Shown in pieces: positions 7,963 through 18,871 of a stretch of 64,000 bases of DNA (position 1 is its first letter; every line of letters starts with the position of its first letter). The stretch lies in NCBI RefSeq assembly GCF_016863295.1, contig NZ_BOOP01000046.1, forward strand, positions 28,653-92,652, read 5' to 3'. This stretch comes from Planotetraspora phitsanulokensis (lineage in GTDB: Bacteria > Actinomycetota > Actinomycetes > Streptosporangiales > Streptosporangiaceae). The position numbers and the translations under genes were made by a program. A model generated the notes under the pieces. That model searched no databases. It was not told the origin of the DNA and was given only the letters and a program-made list of their open reading frames with translations.

Positions 7963-9108
7963 TCAGGCGCCCAGGCCGAGTTCGCGGGCGATGAGCATCC
8001 GCTGGACCTCGCTGGTCCCCTCCCCGATCTCGAGGATCTTGGCATCACGATAGAAGCGCCCCACCGGGAACTCGTTCATGAAGCCGTAGCCGCCGAAGAT
8101 CTGGGTGGCGTCCCGCGCGTTGTCCATCGCCGCGTTCGACGAGACGAGCTTGGCGATCGCGGCCTCCTTCTTGAACGGCAGGCCGGCCAGCATCCGCTCG
8201 GCGGCGTGATAGTAGGCGAGCCTGGCCGTGTGGACCCGCGCCTCCATATCCGCGATCTTGAACTGGATGGCCTGGTAGCGGCCGATCGCCTGGCCGAAGG
8301 CCGTGCGCTCCCCCACGTACCTGACCGACTCGTCCACGCAGCCCTGAGCGAGTCCCACGGACAGCGCCGCGATGGCGACACGGCCCTCGTCCAAGGTCTG
8401 CAGGAACTGGGCGTACCCCCGGCCGCGCTCGCCGAGCAGGTTCTCCGCGGGCACCCGGCAGCCCGAGAAGGACAGCTCCCGGGTGTCGGACGCCGACCAG
8501 CCGACCTTGGAGTACTTCTTGGACACGGTGAAGCCCGGCGTTCCGGAGGGCACGAGGATGGTCGAGATCTCCGGCTTGGCGCCGTTCCTGCCGGTGATCG
8601 CGGCCACGGCCACCACCCCGGTGATGTCCGTCCCCGAGTTGGTGATGAACGCCTTGGTCCCGTCGATGACCCATTCGTTCCCGTCGAGCACGGCGGTGGT
8701 CCGCATGCCCCCGGGGACGTCCGATCCGCCGCCGGGCTCGGTCAGGCCGAAGGCCCCCAGCATCTCCCCCGAGGCCAACTTGGGCAGCCAGCGTTCCTTC
8801 TGCTCGGCCGTGCCGAACCGCAGGATGGGCATCGTGCCCAGCGACACCGCCGCCTCCAGGGTGATCGCCACCGAGGAGTCGACCCTGGCCAGTTCCTCGA
8901 GGGCCAGGCAGAGGGCGAAGTAGTCCCCGCCCATCCCGCCGTACTCCTCGGGGACGGGCAGGCCGAACAGGCCCATCGCGCCCATCTTGCGGACGATCTC
9001 GTAGGGGAACTCGCACCGCTCGTAGTAGTCGCCGATGACGGGGGCCACCACCTCGCGGGCGAAGGCCTCGACCGTCTTGCGCAACTCGTTGTACTCGTCG
9101 CCCAGCAT
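7963..9108 (-). CDS. acyl-CoA dehydrogenase of the leucine-catabolism cluster
   Basis: A 381-residue FAD flavoenzyme that oxidises an acyl-CoA to the 2-enoyl-CoA. It shows the family signatures GAFGLTEPGGGSD (119-130), the DEGRVAIAA helix and QIFGGYGFMNEFPVGRFYRDAK (336-357). The operon position, after the methylcrotonyl-CoA carboxylase and HMG-CoA lyase genes, points to isovaleryl-CoA. However, the likely catalytic Glu is E346 in NEFP, the short/medium-chain position, and not the helix position used by isovaleryl-CoA dehydrogenase, which is Gly here. It may therefore be a broad branched/short-chain enzyme. It starts at 9108, directly after the lyase stop codon. Confidence 0.9.
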   Translation of the reverse strand: MLGDEYNELRKTVEAFAREVVAPVIGDYYERCEFPYEIVRKMGAMGLFGLPVPEEYGGMGGDYFALCLALEELARVDSSVAITLEAAVSLGTMPILRFGTAEQKERWLPKLASGEMLGAFGLTEPGGGSDVPGGMRTTAVLDGNEWVIDGTKAFITNSGTDITGVVAVAAITGRNGAKPEISTILVPSGTPGFTVSKKYSKVGWSASDTRELSFSGCRVPAENLLGERGRGYAQFLQTLDEGRVAIAALSVGLAQGCVDESVRYVGERTAFGQAIGRYQAIQFKIADMEARVHTARLAYYHAAERMLAGLPFKKEAAIAKLVSSNAAMDNARDATQIFGGYGFMNEFPVGRFYRDAKILEIGEGTSEVQRMLIARELGLGA

Positions 9109-9992
9109 CTAGATCTCCTTCGCGAGCGCCTGCACGACCCGGGAGGGGCTCGGACGGCCGAGCCTCCCGGCGAGCCACAGGCTGGTGGCGGTCAGTGATC
9201 GCACGTCGACCCCGGTCTCGATGCCGAGACCGTCGAGCATCCAGACCAGGTCCTCGGTCGCGAGGTTGCCTGTGGCGCTCTTGGCGTAGGGGCAGCCCCC
9301 GATGCCGCCCGTCGAGGCGTCCACCGTGGTCACCCCCATCCGCAGCGCGGTGAGCGTGTTGGCCAGCGCCTGGCCGTAGGTGTCGTGGAAGTGGACCGCG
9401 AGCCGTTCGGGGCCGACCCCCTCGCTCTGGAACGCCTCCAGCAGCGCGGTGACGTGGGCGGGCGTGCCGATGCCGATCGTGTCGCCCAGCGACAGCTCGT
9501 AACAGCCGAGATCGAGCAGCCTGCGCCCCACCCTGACCACCTGAGCGGGCGCGACCGGGCCCTCCCACGGGTCGGCGAAGCACATGGAGACGTACGCCCT
9601 GACGCGCAGGCCGTGCTCCAGGGCCCGTCCCACCACCGGCTCGAACATCTCGAACTGGGAGTCCAGCGACCTGTTGAGGTTGCGCCGCGCGAAGGTCTCC
9701 GTCGCGCTGCCGAAGATCGCGATCTCGGTGACCCCGTGCTCCAGCGCGCGGTCCAGGCCGCGTTCGTTGGGCACCAGGACCGGATAGCGCACGCCGGGGA
9801 CCCGGGGCAGCCCGTCCAGCAGTTCGGCCGCGTCGGCCAGCTGGGGGACCCACTTGGGATGGACGAAGCTGGTGGCCTCGATCGTGGTCAGGCCCGCGGC
9901 GGCCAGCCGGCCGATGAACTCCCGCTTCACCTCGACCGGGACGACGACGTCCTCGTTCTGGAGGCCGTCTCTCGGCCCGACCTCGTAGATCG

Positions 9993-10002
<10 letters not shown>
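9109..10002 (-). CDS. hydroxymethylglutaryl-CoA lyase
   Basis: A 297-residue TIM-barrel enzyme of the HMGL-like family. It cleaves 3-hydroxy-3-methylglutaryl-CoA to acetyl-CoA and acetoacetate, the last step of leucine degradation. The start motif YEVGPRDGLQNE, metal ligands in VHFHDTYGQALAN and the flexible active-site loop GGIGGCPYAKSATGNLATED with its catalytic Cys are all present. The ATG at 10002 overlaps the end of the carboxylase alpha gene by 10 bases, showing translational coupling. The upstream extension of the frame is non-coding shadow of that gene. Confidence 0.93.
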
Positions 10003-11915
<1,913 letters not shown>

Positions 11916-11919
11916 GCGC

Positions 11920-13494
11920 TCACATCCGGAAGACGCCGTAGCCGACGGGTTCGAGCGGCGCGTTGGCCGCGGCGCCGAGTGCCAGGCCGAGGACCGTCCG
12001 GGTGTCGGCGGGGTCGATCACGCCGTCGTCCCAGATCCTGGCCGTCGAGTAGTAGGGGTTGCCCTGGTGCTCGTACTGCGCGCGGATCTCCTCCGCGTCG
12101 GCGTTCCCCACGGTGGACAGGACGGTGGCCGCCTGCTCGCCGCCCATGACGGAGATCCGGGCGTTGGGCCACATCCACAGGAACCTCGGCGAGTACGCCC
12201 GGCCCGCCATCGCGTAGTTGCCGGCTCCGAACGAGCCGCCGATGATCACGGTGAGCTTCGGCACCCGCGCGCAGGCGACGGCCGTGACCATCTTCGCGCC
12301 GTGCTTGGCGATCCCCCCGGCCTCGTAGGCCTTGCCGACCATGAACCCGCTGATGTTCTGCAGGAAGACCAGTGGGATGCCGCGGCGGTCGCACAGCTCG
12401 ATGAAGTGCGCGCCCTTCAGCGCGGACTCGCTGAACAGGATGCCGTTGTTGGCGACGATCCCCACCGGGTGGCCGTGGATCCGGGCGAAGCCGGTGACCA
12501 GGGTGGGACCGTACTCGGCCTTGAACTCCAGGAAGCGACTGCCGTCGACGATCCGGGCGATGACGTCGCGCACGTCGTAGGGCGTCCGGGTGTCCTGGGG
12601 GACGATTCCGTACAGCTCGCGCGGGTCGTGAGCCGGGGGCTCCCCCGGGACGACCTCCCACGGCGGTGCCGGGCGCGGCCCGAGCGTGGCGACGATGTCC
12701 CTGACGATCTTGAGGGCGTGGGGGTCGTCCTCGGCGAGGTGGTCGGTGACGCCACTGATACGCGCGTGGACCTCGCCGCCGCCCAGTTCCTCGGCCGTGA
12801 CGGTCTCCCCTGTGGCGGCCTTCACCAGCGGCGGGCCACCGAGGAAGATCGTGCCCTGGCCGCGGACGATCACGGCCTCGTCGCTCATCGCGGGGACGTA
12901 GGCGCCACCCGCCGTGCACGAACCGAGGACGGCGGCGATCTGGGCGATGCCCCGCGCCGACATCGTCGCCTGGTTGTAGAAGATCCGCCCGAAGTGCTCG
13001 CGGTCGGGGAAGACCTCGTCCTGCCTGGGCAGGAACGCGCCGCCCGAGTCGACCAGGTAAACGCACGGCAGGTTGTTGTGCAGGGCCACCTCCTGAGCGC
13101 GGAGGTGCTTCTTGACCGTGACCGGGTAGTACGTCCCGCCCTTGACGGTGGCGTCGTTGGCGACGACCACGCACTCGCGGCCGGAGATCCGCCCGACTCC
13201 CGTGATGATGCCCGCGGCGGGCGCCTGACCGTCGTAGAGGCCGGTGGCGGCGAGCGGGGACAGCTCCAGGAACCTCGCCCCGGGGTCGAGCAGCGTGTCC
13301 ACCCGATCCCTCGGCAGCAGCTTGCCCCGCTGGACATGCCGCTCACGGGACCGTTCGGGACCGCCCAGGGCGGCGGCCGCCAGCCGGTCGCGCAGATCGG
13401 CGACGAGGCCCTCGTTCGCCTCCGCGTTCCGCTTGTACGGCTCGGCGCCCGGATCGCACGTGCTCTCCAGCACCGGCCAGGCACTCATGCTCAT
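11920..13494 (-). CDS. methylcrotonyl-CoA carboxylase beta (carboxyltransferase)
   Basis: A 524-residue crotonase-fold carboxyltransferase subunit. It has two halves, with [20 protein letters not shown] in the N-terminal half and [23 protein letters not shown] and [35 protein letters not shown] in the C-terminal half. The FMVG and GAGNYAM sequences are hallmarks of methylcrotonyl-CoA carboxylase beta chains. First gene of a four-gene operon (beta, alpha, lyase, dehydrogenase). I take ATG 13494; a second ATG two codons later is equally possible. A palindrome lies just upstream. Confidence 0.92.
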   Translation of the reverse strand: MSMSAWPVLESTCDPGAEPYKRNAEANEGLVADLRDRLAAAALGGPERSRERHVQRGKLLPRDRVDTLLDPGARFLELSPLAATGLYDGQAPAAGIITGVGRISGRECVVVANDATVKGGTYYPVTVKKHLRAQEVALHNNLPCVYLVDSGGAFLPRQDEVFPDREHFGRIFYNQATMSARGIAQIAAVLGSCTAGGAYVPAMSDEAVIVRGQGTIFLGGPPLVKAATGETVTAEELGGGEVHARISGVTDHLAEDDPHALKIVRDIVATLGPRPAPPWEVVPGEPPAHDPRELYGIVPQDTRTPYDVRDVIARIVDGSRFLEFKAEYGPTLVTGFARIHGHPVGIVANNGILFSESALKGAHFIELCDRRGIPLVFLQNISGFMVGKAYEAGGIAKHGAKMVTAVACARVPKLTVIIGGSFGAGNYAMAGRAYSPRFLWMWPNARISVMGGEQAATVLSTVGNADAEEIRAQYEHQGNPYYSTARIWDDGVIDPADTRTVLGLALGAAANAPLEPVGYGVFRM

Positions 13495-13503
13495 GGCTCG
13501 GAT

Positions 13504-13519
13504 GTTAGTCATCATTAAC
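13504..13519. promoter_or_regulatory. putative operator between carboxylase operon and TetR gene
   Basis: GTTAGTCATCATTAAC has GTTA/TAAC ends plus an inner paired position. It lies in the 49-bp space between the carboxylase beta start and the divergent TetR start. The short space means one bound protein could block both promoters. Confidence 0.4.
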
Positions 13520-13543
13520 TGGCTTCGTCTACCATTGGGTGTC

Positions 13544-14122
13544 GTGACCACCGCACGAACCCCTACCCGCAATCGCCGCGCCGAGATCCTGGACGCGGCG
13601 GCCACCCTGTTCGCGGCGCGGGGCTACCACGGGGTGTCCATCGAGGACATCGGCTCGGCCGTGGGGATCTCGGGGCCGGCGCTCTACCGCCACTTCAGCG
13701 GCAAGGAGGCGCTGCTGCGCGAGATGTTGCTCGACATCAGCGAGCGGCTGCACGAACAGGGCGCCCGGCTCGCGACCGCGCCCCCGACGGCGGAGGCCGC
13801 GCTCGACGCGCTGCTCGACGGTCACATCTCGTTCGCGCTCGGCGATCCCGCGCTCATCCGGGTCCACGAGCGGGAGCTCGACAACGTGCCCGAGCCGGCC
13901 CGCCGCGCGATCCGGCGGCTCCAGCGCCTCTACGTCGAGGAGTGGGTGACGGTCCTCAGCGAGCTGCACCCCTCGTGCGAACCGGCGCGTCTGCGCGCCG
14001 CGACCCACGCGGTCTTCGGCCTGCTCAACTCGACGCCCAGGAGCGCCGGCGAGCTGGCGCCGGGGGCGATGGCCGCCCTCCTGCACGAGATGGCGCGCGC
14101 CGCCTTCGCCGCGCTGCCCTGA
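13544..14122 (+). CDS. TetR-family regulator of the acyl-CoA/leucine operon
   Basis: A 192-residue TetR regulator. The DNA-binding domain is [48 protein letters not shown]. The C-terminal domain ([42 protein letters not shown]) matches the acyl-CoA-responsive TetR type that usually sits beside acyl-CoA catabolic genes. I take GTG 13544; the frame runs far upstream, but that part is antisense to the beta subunit. The divergent layout implies repression of the leucine operon, relieved by an acyl-CoA intermediate. Confidence 0.88.
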   Translation: MTTARTPTRNRRAEILDAAATLFAARGYHGVSIEDIGSAVGISGPALYRHFSGKEALLREMLLDISERLHEQGARLATAPPTAEAALDALLDGHISFALGDPALIRVHERELDNVPEPARRAIRRLQRLYVEEWVTVLSELHPSCEPARLRAATHAVFGLLNSTPRSAGELAPGAMAALLHEMARAAFAALP

Positions 14123-14128
14123 AAGCCG

Positions 14129-16342
14129 TCAGGCGAGCAGTTTTCTGGCCGCGTCCTCGATGTCGGCCTCCGAGAGCAGGACGGTGCCGGAGGCGTCGCC
14201 CAGCGGGATGAAGCTGTCGCGTGAGGTCACCCGGGCGATCTTCCCGGTGAACCCGTTGTCGATCAGCGCGGCGATCACGCTCTCGGAGACCCCGCCGCTG
14301 CGCCGGGTCTCGTCGGCGATCAGGACCTTGCCGGTGAGCTCCGCCGACTGGATCAGGTCCTCGACGGGCAGGGGGGACAGCCACCGCAGGTCGAGCACCC
14401 GGCAGCCCTTGTCCTCCGCCGTGAGCTTCACGGCCGCGCGCAGGCTCATCCGCACGCCGTTGCCGAACGTCACGATCGTGAGGTCGCGGCCGTCGCCGTA
14501 CGAGCGCGCGCGGCCGACGGGCACATGGGTCTCCGCCCACCTGGTGGGCGGCGCGTAGGACGCGAGCCATCCGCCGTCGCCCTCGTCGAAGAGATCACGG
14601 GTGTGGTAGAGCGCGATCGGCTCCAGGAAGACGCAGACGCTTCCGTCGGTGCGGGCGGCGGTGAGGCAGGTGCGCAACATGGCCGCCGCGTCGTCGGGCC
14701 GGGCCGGGGACGCGACGACGACTCCGGGGATGTCGCGGAGCGCGGCGATCGAGTTGTCGTTGTGGAAGTGACCGCCGAAGCCCTTCTGGTAGGCGTACGC
14801 GGCCACGCGGAGGACCATCGGGTTGCGGAACGCCCCCTGCGAGAAGAACTGCAGCGTGGCGGCCTCCCCCCGGATCTGGTCGAGCGCGTTGTGCAGGTAG
14901 GCCAGGTACTGGACCTCGGGGACGGGCAGCATGCCCGACAGCCCGGCGCCGAGCGCGAGGCCGAGGATCGCCTGCTCGTCGAGCAGCGTGTCGAAGACCC
15001 GCTCGGAGCCGAACTTCCGCAGCAGGCCGCGGGTCACGCCGTACACGCCGCCCTTTCTGGCGACGTCCTCGCCGAACACCATGACGCCCGGATCCAGCGC
15101 CATCATGTCCGCGAGGGTCCTGTTGACGGCCTGGGCGAGCGTGAGCTTGCCCTCCAGCTCGGGAAGCGTGCCGAACGTCCGCTCCCGCACCTCGCCGAGC
15201 GCCGCCCTCGCGATCTCGGCGGAGACGGCCTCGGGGTCGCGCGGGGCGAGCGGCGCCATCACCTCCTCCGCGGTGGTGAGGCGCGGCCGGCGGGTGCACT
15301 CCATCGCCAGCTTGACGATGTGCTCGCGTTCGGCCTCGTAGCGGGCCAGCAACTCGTCGGGTACGGCGAGGCCGCCCTCGACGAGCAGCCGCGCGGTGGC
15401 CACGAGGGGGTCGCGCTCCAGGTCGAGGGCGATCTCCTTGCGGGTCCGGTAGGCGATCTCCACGTCGGAGCCGGCGTGGCCCATCAGCCGGACCGTCCGC
15501 ATGCGCAGGAACGCGGGCGAACGGGTCGACCGCACGTGCTCGGCGGCCCGGAGGGCCGTGTCGTAGACGTCGGGCAGGTCGCAGCCGTCCGCGTCGAAGT
15601 ACTCGAGCAGTGGGTGCCGCGCCTGCTCGACCCAGCCCGGGGGCGTCTTCACGCTGATCCCGAGGCCGTTGTCCTCGCAGACGAACAGGACGGGGAGCTG
15701 GAGCCCGCGGAATTGGCTGTAGGCGGCGGTGTTGAACCCGCTCAGGGCGGAGGCGTGGTTGAGGGAGGCGTCGCCGAAGCTGCAGACGGCGATGGCGTCG
15801 TGCGGCCACCCCGACGGCACGCCGAGGCTCCTGGCGCGTTCGATGGCGAAGCCGACGCCGACCGCACGCGGGAGGTGGCTCGCGATCGTGGACGTCTGCG
15901 GGATCACCGCGAGGTCGTGGTGGCCGAACACCTTGTGCCGGCCGCCCGCGATCGGCTCCTCGGACGACGCGGCGAGGCCGAGGAGGACGTCACGCAGCCC
16001 TTCCTCGGCCAGTCGTCCGGCCTGTGCGGACCGGGTCAGGTAGAACGCGCCTGACCGGTAGTGCAGGAGAGCGGGGTCGGACACGCGGAGGGCGGCGGCG
16101 ACCGCCGCGTTGCCCTCGTGCCCGGCCGACCCGATCGTGTAGAAGCCCTCGCCCCGCTCCCGCAGGACCCGGGCGGCGACGTCGAGGAGCCGGCTGGCCA
16201 GCTGCACCTCGAACAGCTCGCGGCACCGCGTGCCTGTGAGGGCCGTCCCCGATCGCACCGGCAGGCTCGGATCCCTAGGGGGTCCCGGTGTCAGAGCACC
16301 GACGGCCTCGGCGAAATGAATCTCCACAGCGTCCCGCACCAC
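14129..16342 (-). CDS. fused alpha-beta 2-oxoacid dehydrogenase E1 (thiamine-dependent)
   Basis: A 737-residue single-chain E1 that joins the alpha and beta subunits found separately in most branched-chain 2-oxoacid dehydrogenases. The alpha half (about 40-370) contains the thiamine-diphosphate site GDASLNHASA (190-199) to CEDNGLGIS. The beta half (about 400-735) contains MVFGEDVARKGGVYGVT and the C-terminal transketolase domain ending VLIADETRRSGGVSE. It would decarboxylate branched 2-oxoacids such as 2-oxoisocaproate to feed the neighbouring pathway. No E2 or E3 gene is in the window. It runs convergently with the TetR gene, only 6 bases apart. Confidence 0.85.
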   Translation of the reverse strand: MVRDAVEIHFAEAVGALTPGPPRDPSLPVRSGTALTGTRCRELFEVQLASRLLDVAARVLRERGEGFYTIGSAGHEGNAAVAAALRVSDPALLHYRSGAFYLTRSAQAGRLAEEGLRDVLLGLAASSEEPIAGGRHKVFGHHDLAVIPQTSTIASHLPRAVGVGFAIERARSLGVPSGWPHDAIAVCSFGDASLNHASALSGFNTAAYSQFRGLQLPVLFVCEDNGLGISVKTPPGWVEQARHPLLEYFDADGCDLPDVYDTALRAAEHVRSTRSPAFLRMRTVRLMGHAGSDVEIAYRTRKEIALDLERDPLVATARLLVEGGLAVPDELLARYEAEREHIVKLAMECTRRPRLTTAEEVMAPLAPRDPEAVSAEIARAALGEVRERTFGTLPELEGKLTLAQAVNRTLADMMALDPGVMVFGEDVARKGGVYGVTRGLLRKFGSERVFDTLLDEQAILGLALGAGLSGMLPVPEVQYLAYLHNALDQIRGEAATLQFFSQGAFRNPMVLRVAAYAYQKGFGGHFHNDNSIAALRDIPGVVVASPARPDDAAAMLRTCLTAARTDGSVCVFLEPIALYHTRDLFDEGDGGWLASYAPPTRWAETHVPVGRARSYGDGRDLTIVTFGNGVRMSLRAAVKLTAEDKGCRVLDLRWLSPLPVEDLIQSAELTGKVLIADETRRSGGVSESVIAALIDNGFTGKIARVTSRDSFIPLGDASGTVLLSEADIEDAARKLLA

Positions 16343-16407
16343 AAGCCCGATTATGTCGCAGGATGCACGCTCCGTCCCGCACAGTGATGAGTCCGTTCAG
16401 ATCTTCT

Positions 16408-17262
16408 TCACTCCGCACGCCTGAACTGGGTGATCGCCACCCCGAGCAGGAGGGCGCCGATGGCGGCGACCAGGCCGATCTCCAGGATGACCGGCAGCCG
16501 CCAGCCGAACCAGGTCACTCCCGGATTGAGCAGCGCGTCGACCTGTGCGGGCACGTCGAGCCGGCCGAACACCGCCTGCCGCATCGGGTCGACGGCGTAG
16601 GTCAGGGGGTTGACCGTGGTCAGGACGTGCAGCCACGAGGGCAGGTTGGCCAGCGGGAACATGGCGCCCGACAGGAACATCATCGGCATGATCGCCATCT
16701 GCATGACCCCGAAGAACGACTGCATGTTCCGCATCCGGGCGGCGAGCAGCACGCCGAACGCCGTGATCGTGAAAGCAGCGAGGAACATCTCCCCCAGCAG
16801 GGTGACGAGCAGGGTCGGCGAGTACGGCACGCCGACGAGACCGGCCATGGCGAGGATGATCACGCCCTGCGCGGTCGCGACGACGGCGCCGCCCAAGCAC
16901 TTTCCGACCACGATCGCGCCCCGGCTCACGGGGGCGACGAGCATCTCGCGCAGGAAGCCGAACTCGCGGTCCCAGACGATCGAGCCGGCGGAGAACATCG
17001 CCGTCATGATCACGGTCATCGAGATCATGCCCGGGTACATGAACGTGCGGTAGTCGATGCCCGGGATCACCCCGCGCACCAGCGTGCCCAGCCCCGTCCC
17101 CATGACGAACAGCCACAGGATCGGCTGGATGAGCATCGTGATCATGCGGGTGCGGTCGTTCACGAACCGCAGCAGCTCCCGGTGGAGCACCACCTTGATC
17201 GCACGAAGGTCGTGCGAGCCGGTCATCGGGGGCACGCGCACCCCGGCCACTTCGGCGGTCAT
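16408..17262 (-). CDS. ABC-2 type transporter permease
   Basis: A 284-residue membrane protein with about six transmembrane segments (MLIQPILWLFVMGTGL, FRTFMYPGM onward, FLSGAMFPLANLPSWL and a C-terminal AAIGALLLGVAI helix) and the ABC-2 family signature near MYPGMISMTVIMTAMFSAGS. It pairs with the ATPase encoded immediately upstream, so it is a drug/lipid/polymer exporter half. The start at 17262 has GGAAGGTG as ribosome binding site; an in-frame start further upstream would overlap the ATPase gene. Confidence 0.9.
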   Translation of the reverse strand: MTAEVAGVRVPPMTGSHDLRAIKVVLHRELLRFVNDRTRMITMLIQPILWLFVMGTGLGTLVRGVIPGIDYRTFMYPGMISMTVIMTAMFSAGSIVWDREFGFLREMLVAPVSRGAIVVGKCLGGAVVATAQGVIILAMAGLVGVPYSPTLLVTLLGEMFLAAFTITAFGVLLAARMRNMQSFFGVMQMAIMPMMFLSGAMFPLANLPSWLHVLTTVNPLTYAVDPMRQAVFGRLDVPAQVDALLNPGVTWFGWRLPVILEIGLVAAIGALLLGVAITQFRRAE

Positions 17263-17266
17263 CGGT

Positions 17267-18238
17267 TCACCTTCCTCGGGCCATGGCACGCATCCACGCG
17301 TTGCCGTCGCCGGCCTCGGCGTCGCGGATCGTGGAGCCGGTGTAGGACATGAAGACGTCGTCGAGCGACGGGCGGGACACGCTGACCGACCGGATCGGCA
17401 GCCCGAGATCGGCGAACAGCCGCGGCACGAACGACTCGCCGTCCACGACGGCGAAGGTCACCTGGCCGTCGTGGACGGCGGCCTCGATGTCGAAGCGGTC
17501 CCTCAGCAGGGCGATCGTCTTCTCGTCGTCACCCGTCTGCAGCTGGACCCGGTCCTTGCCGATGCTCGCCTTGAGCGCCTCCGGGGAGTCGATCACCACG
17601 ATCTCGCCGTGGTCGATGATCGCGATCCGGTCGCAGAACTCGGCTTCCTCCATGTAGTGCGTCGTCATGAAGATCGTGATGTCCTCAGTCAGACGTAATT
17701 TGTTGATATATCCCCATATGGCGGACCGGGTCTGGGGGTCGAGCCCCACGGTGGGCTCGTCGAGGAACAACACCCGCGGCGAGTGCAGCAGGCCGCGGGC
17801 GATCTCCAGCCGCCGTTTCATGCCGCCGGAGAAGGTCATGACCTTGCTGTCCTTGCGGTCCCAGAGGGCGACCATCTCCATGACCTGCCTGAGCCGGTCG
17901 TCGACCACCGACCTGGGCACGCCGTACAGCTCCGCGTGGAAGCGCAGGTTCTGCTCGGCGGTGAGGTATCCGTCCAGCGTCGGGTCCTGGAAGACCAGGC
18001 CGATGTTCTGGCGGACCCGGTCGCGCTGGGACACGACGTCGTGCCCGGCCACCGTCGCGGTGCCGCCCGTGGGGTTGATCAGCGTGCAGAGCATGCTGAT
18101 CGTCGTGGTCTTGCCGGCGCCGTTCGGCCCGAGGAAGCCGAACACCTCACCGGGGGCGACCTCGAAGTCGACCCCCTTCACCGCCTCGACCTTTCCGTAC
18201 GTCTTCTTCAGGCCTTTCACGGCCACCGCGGCATCCAT
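17267..18238 (-). CDS. ABC transporter ATP-binding protein (DrrA-type)
   Basis: A 323-residue ATPase. Walker A GPNGAGKTTT, Q-loop VFQDPTLDGYLTAEQNL, signature FSGGMKRRLEIARGL, Walker B VLFLDEPT and the H-loop MTTHYMEEAE are all intact. The C-terminal extension of about 80 residues (VQLQTGDDEKTIALLRDRFD) is typical of DrrA-type exporters. It overlaps the stop of the PadR gene (TGATG) and ends 4 bases before the permease, so the three form one operon. Substrate unknown; context suggests induction by the compound exported. Confidence 0.93.
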   Translation of the reverse strand: MDAAVAVKGLKKTYGKVEAVKGVDFEVAPGEVFGFLGPNGAGKTTTISMLCTLINPTGGTATVAGHDVVSQRDRVRQNIGLVFQDPTLDGYLTAEQNLRFHAELYGVPRSVVDDRLRQVMEMVALWDRKDSKVMTFSGGMKRRLEIARGLLHSPRVLFLDEPTVGLDPQTRSAIWGYINKLRLTEDITIFMTTHYMEEAEFCDRIAIIDHGEIVVIDSPEALKASIGKDRVQLQTGDDEKTIALLRDRFDIEAAVHDGQVTFAVVDGESFVPRLFADLGLPIRSVSVSRPSLDDVFMSYTGSTIRDAEAGDGNAWMRAMARGR

Positions 18239-18786
18239 CACTCGCCCTCCGAGAGAATCCTGAACATCGCCTGGCGGGTGCTCCGGAGGAGCTTCTTCGT
18301 CTCGGCGACCTGGCGGTCGTCCGCCACATGCGTGAGGTGTATGAACGCCTCGCCGAGCTGGCCCCACAGCAGCCGCAGCTCGTGCCGGTCCTCGGGGAGG
18401 CTGCGGACCACGTCGGCCCACGGCTCGGCGCTCTCGTCCGCGTTTTCACGGCCCTTGTCGGTCAGCCGATAGGTACGGCTGCCGCCCGACTCCTCGCCCC
18501 GGACGAGCCCCTCGTCCTCCAGCTGCTGAAGGGCGGGGTAGACGGACCCGGGGCTCGGCCGCCACACGCCGCCGCTGCGCCGGGAGATCTCCTCGATCAT
18601 CTGGTAGCCGTTGCGCGGCTCTTCGGTGAGCAGCCGGAGCAGGGCGATCCTGACGTCGCCGCGCCGTACACGGGGTGCGAAGTGCGGTGGCACGGGGGGT
18701 GGCGGAGGCATCGGCGGCAGCGGGGGGAGCCCTGGGTGGGGCGGCGGGAGGGCGGCCGTCCAGTGCGCGTGCTCGTCTTCGTACAT
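18238..18786 (-). CDS. PadR-family transcriptional regulator
   Basis: A 182-residue PadR repressor. A Pro-rich N-terminal tail (PPPHPGLPPLPPMPPPPPVPP) precedes the winged helix VRRGDVRIALLRLLTEEPRNGYQMIEEISRR. This is followed by the wing GSVYPALQQLEDEGLVRGEESGGSRTYRLTDKGRE and C-terminal dimerisation helices. The start has a good GGAGAAGGAG site. First gene of the exporter operon and surely autoregulatory, since a dense cluster of inverted repeats lies directly upstream. PadR proteins of this layout bind hydrophobic drugs. Confidence 0.92.
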   Translation of the reverse strand: MYEDEHAHWTAALPPPHPGLPPLPPMPPPPPVPPHFAPRVRRGDVRIALLRLLTEEPRNGYQMIEEISRRSGGVWRPSPGSVYPALQQLEDEGLVRGEESGGSRTYRLTDKGRENADESAEPWADVVRSLPEDRHELRLLWGQLGEAFIHLTHVADDRQVAETKKLLRSTRQAMFRILSEGE

Positions 18787-18798
18787 CTCCTTCTCCTC

Positions 18799-18835
18799 AA
18801 CTATCGAGATAGCGTAAAGATATATCTAGATAGTT
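18799..18835. promoter_or_regulatory. PadR operator/promoter region
   Basis: Inverted repeats are nested upstream of the PadR gene: CTATCGAGATAG at 18801-18812, TATCTAGATA at 18823-18832, and the wider pair AACTATC (18799) with GATAGTT (ending 18835). The shared half-site is CTATC/GATAG. The AT-rich core probably overlaps the promoter, so binding would shut off the regulator/exporter operon. Confidence 0.65.
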
Positions 18836-18871
18836 GACAGAGCAAGGCACTTTTTACGGTGCCTTGGGAGA

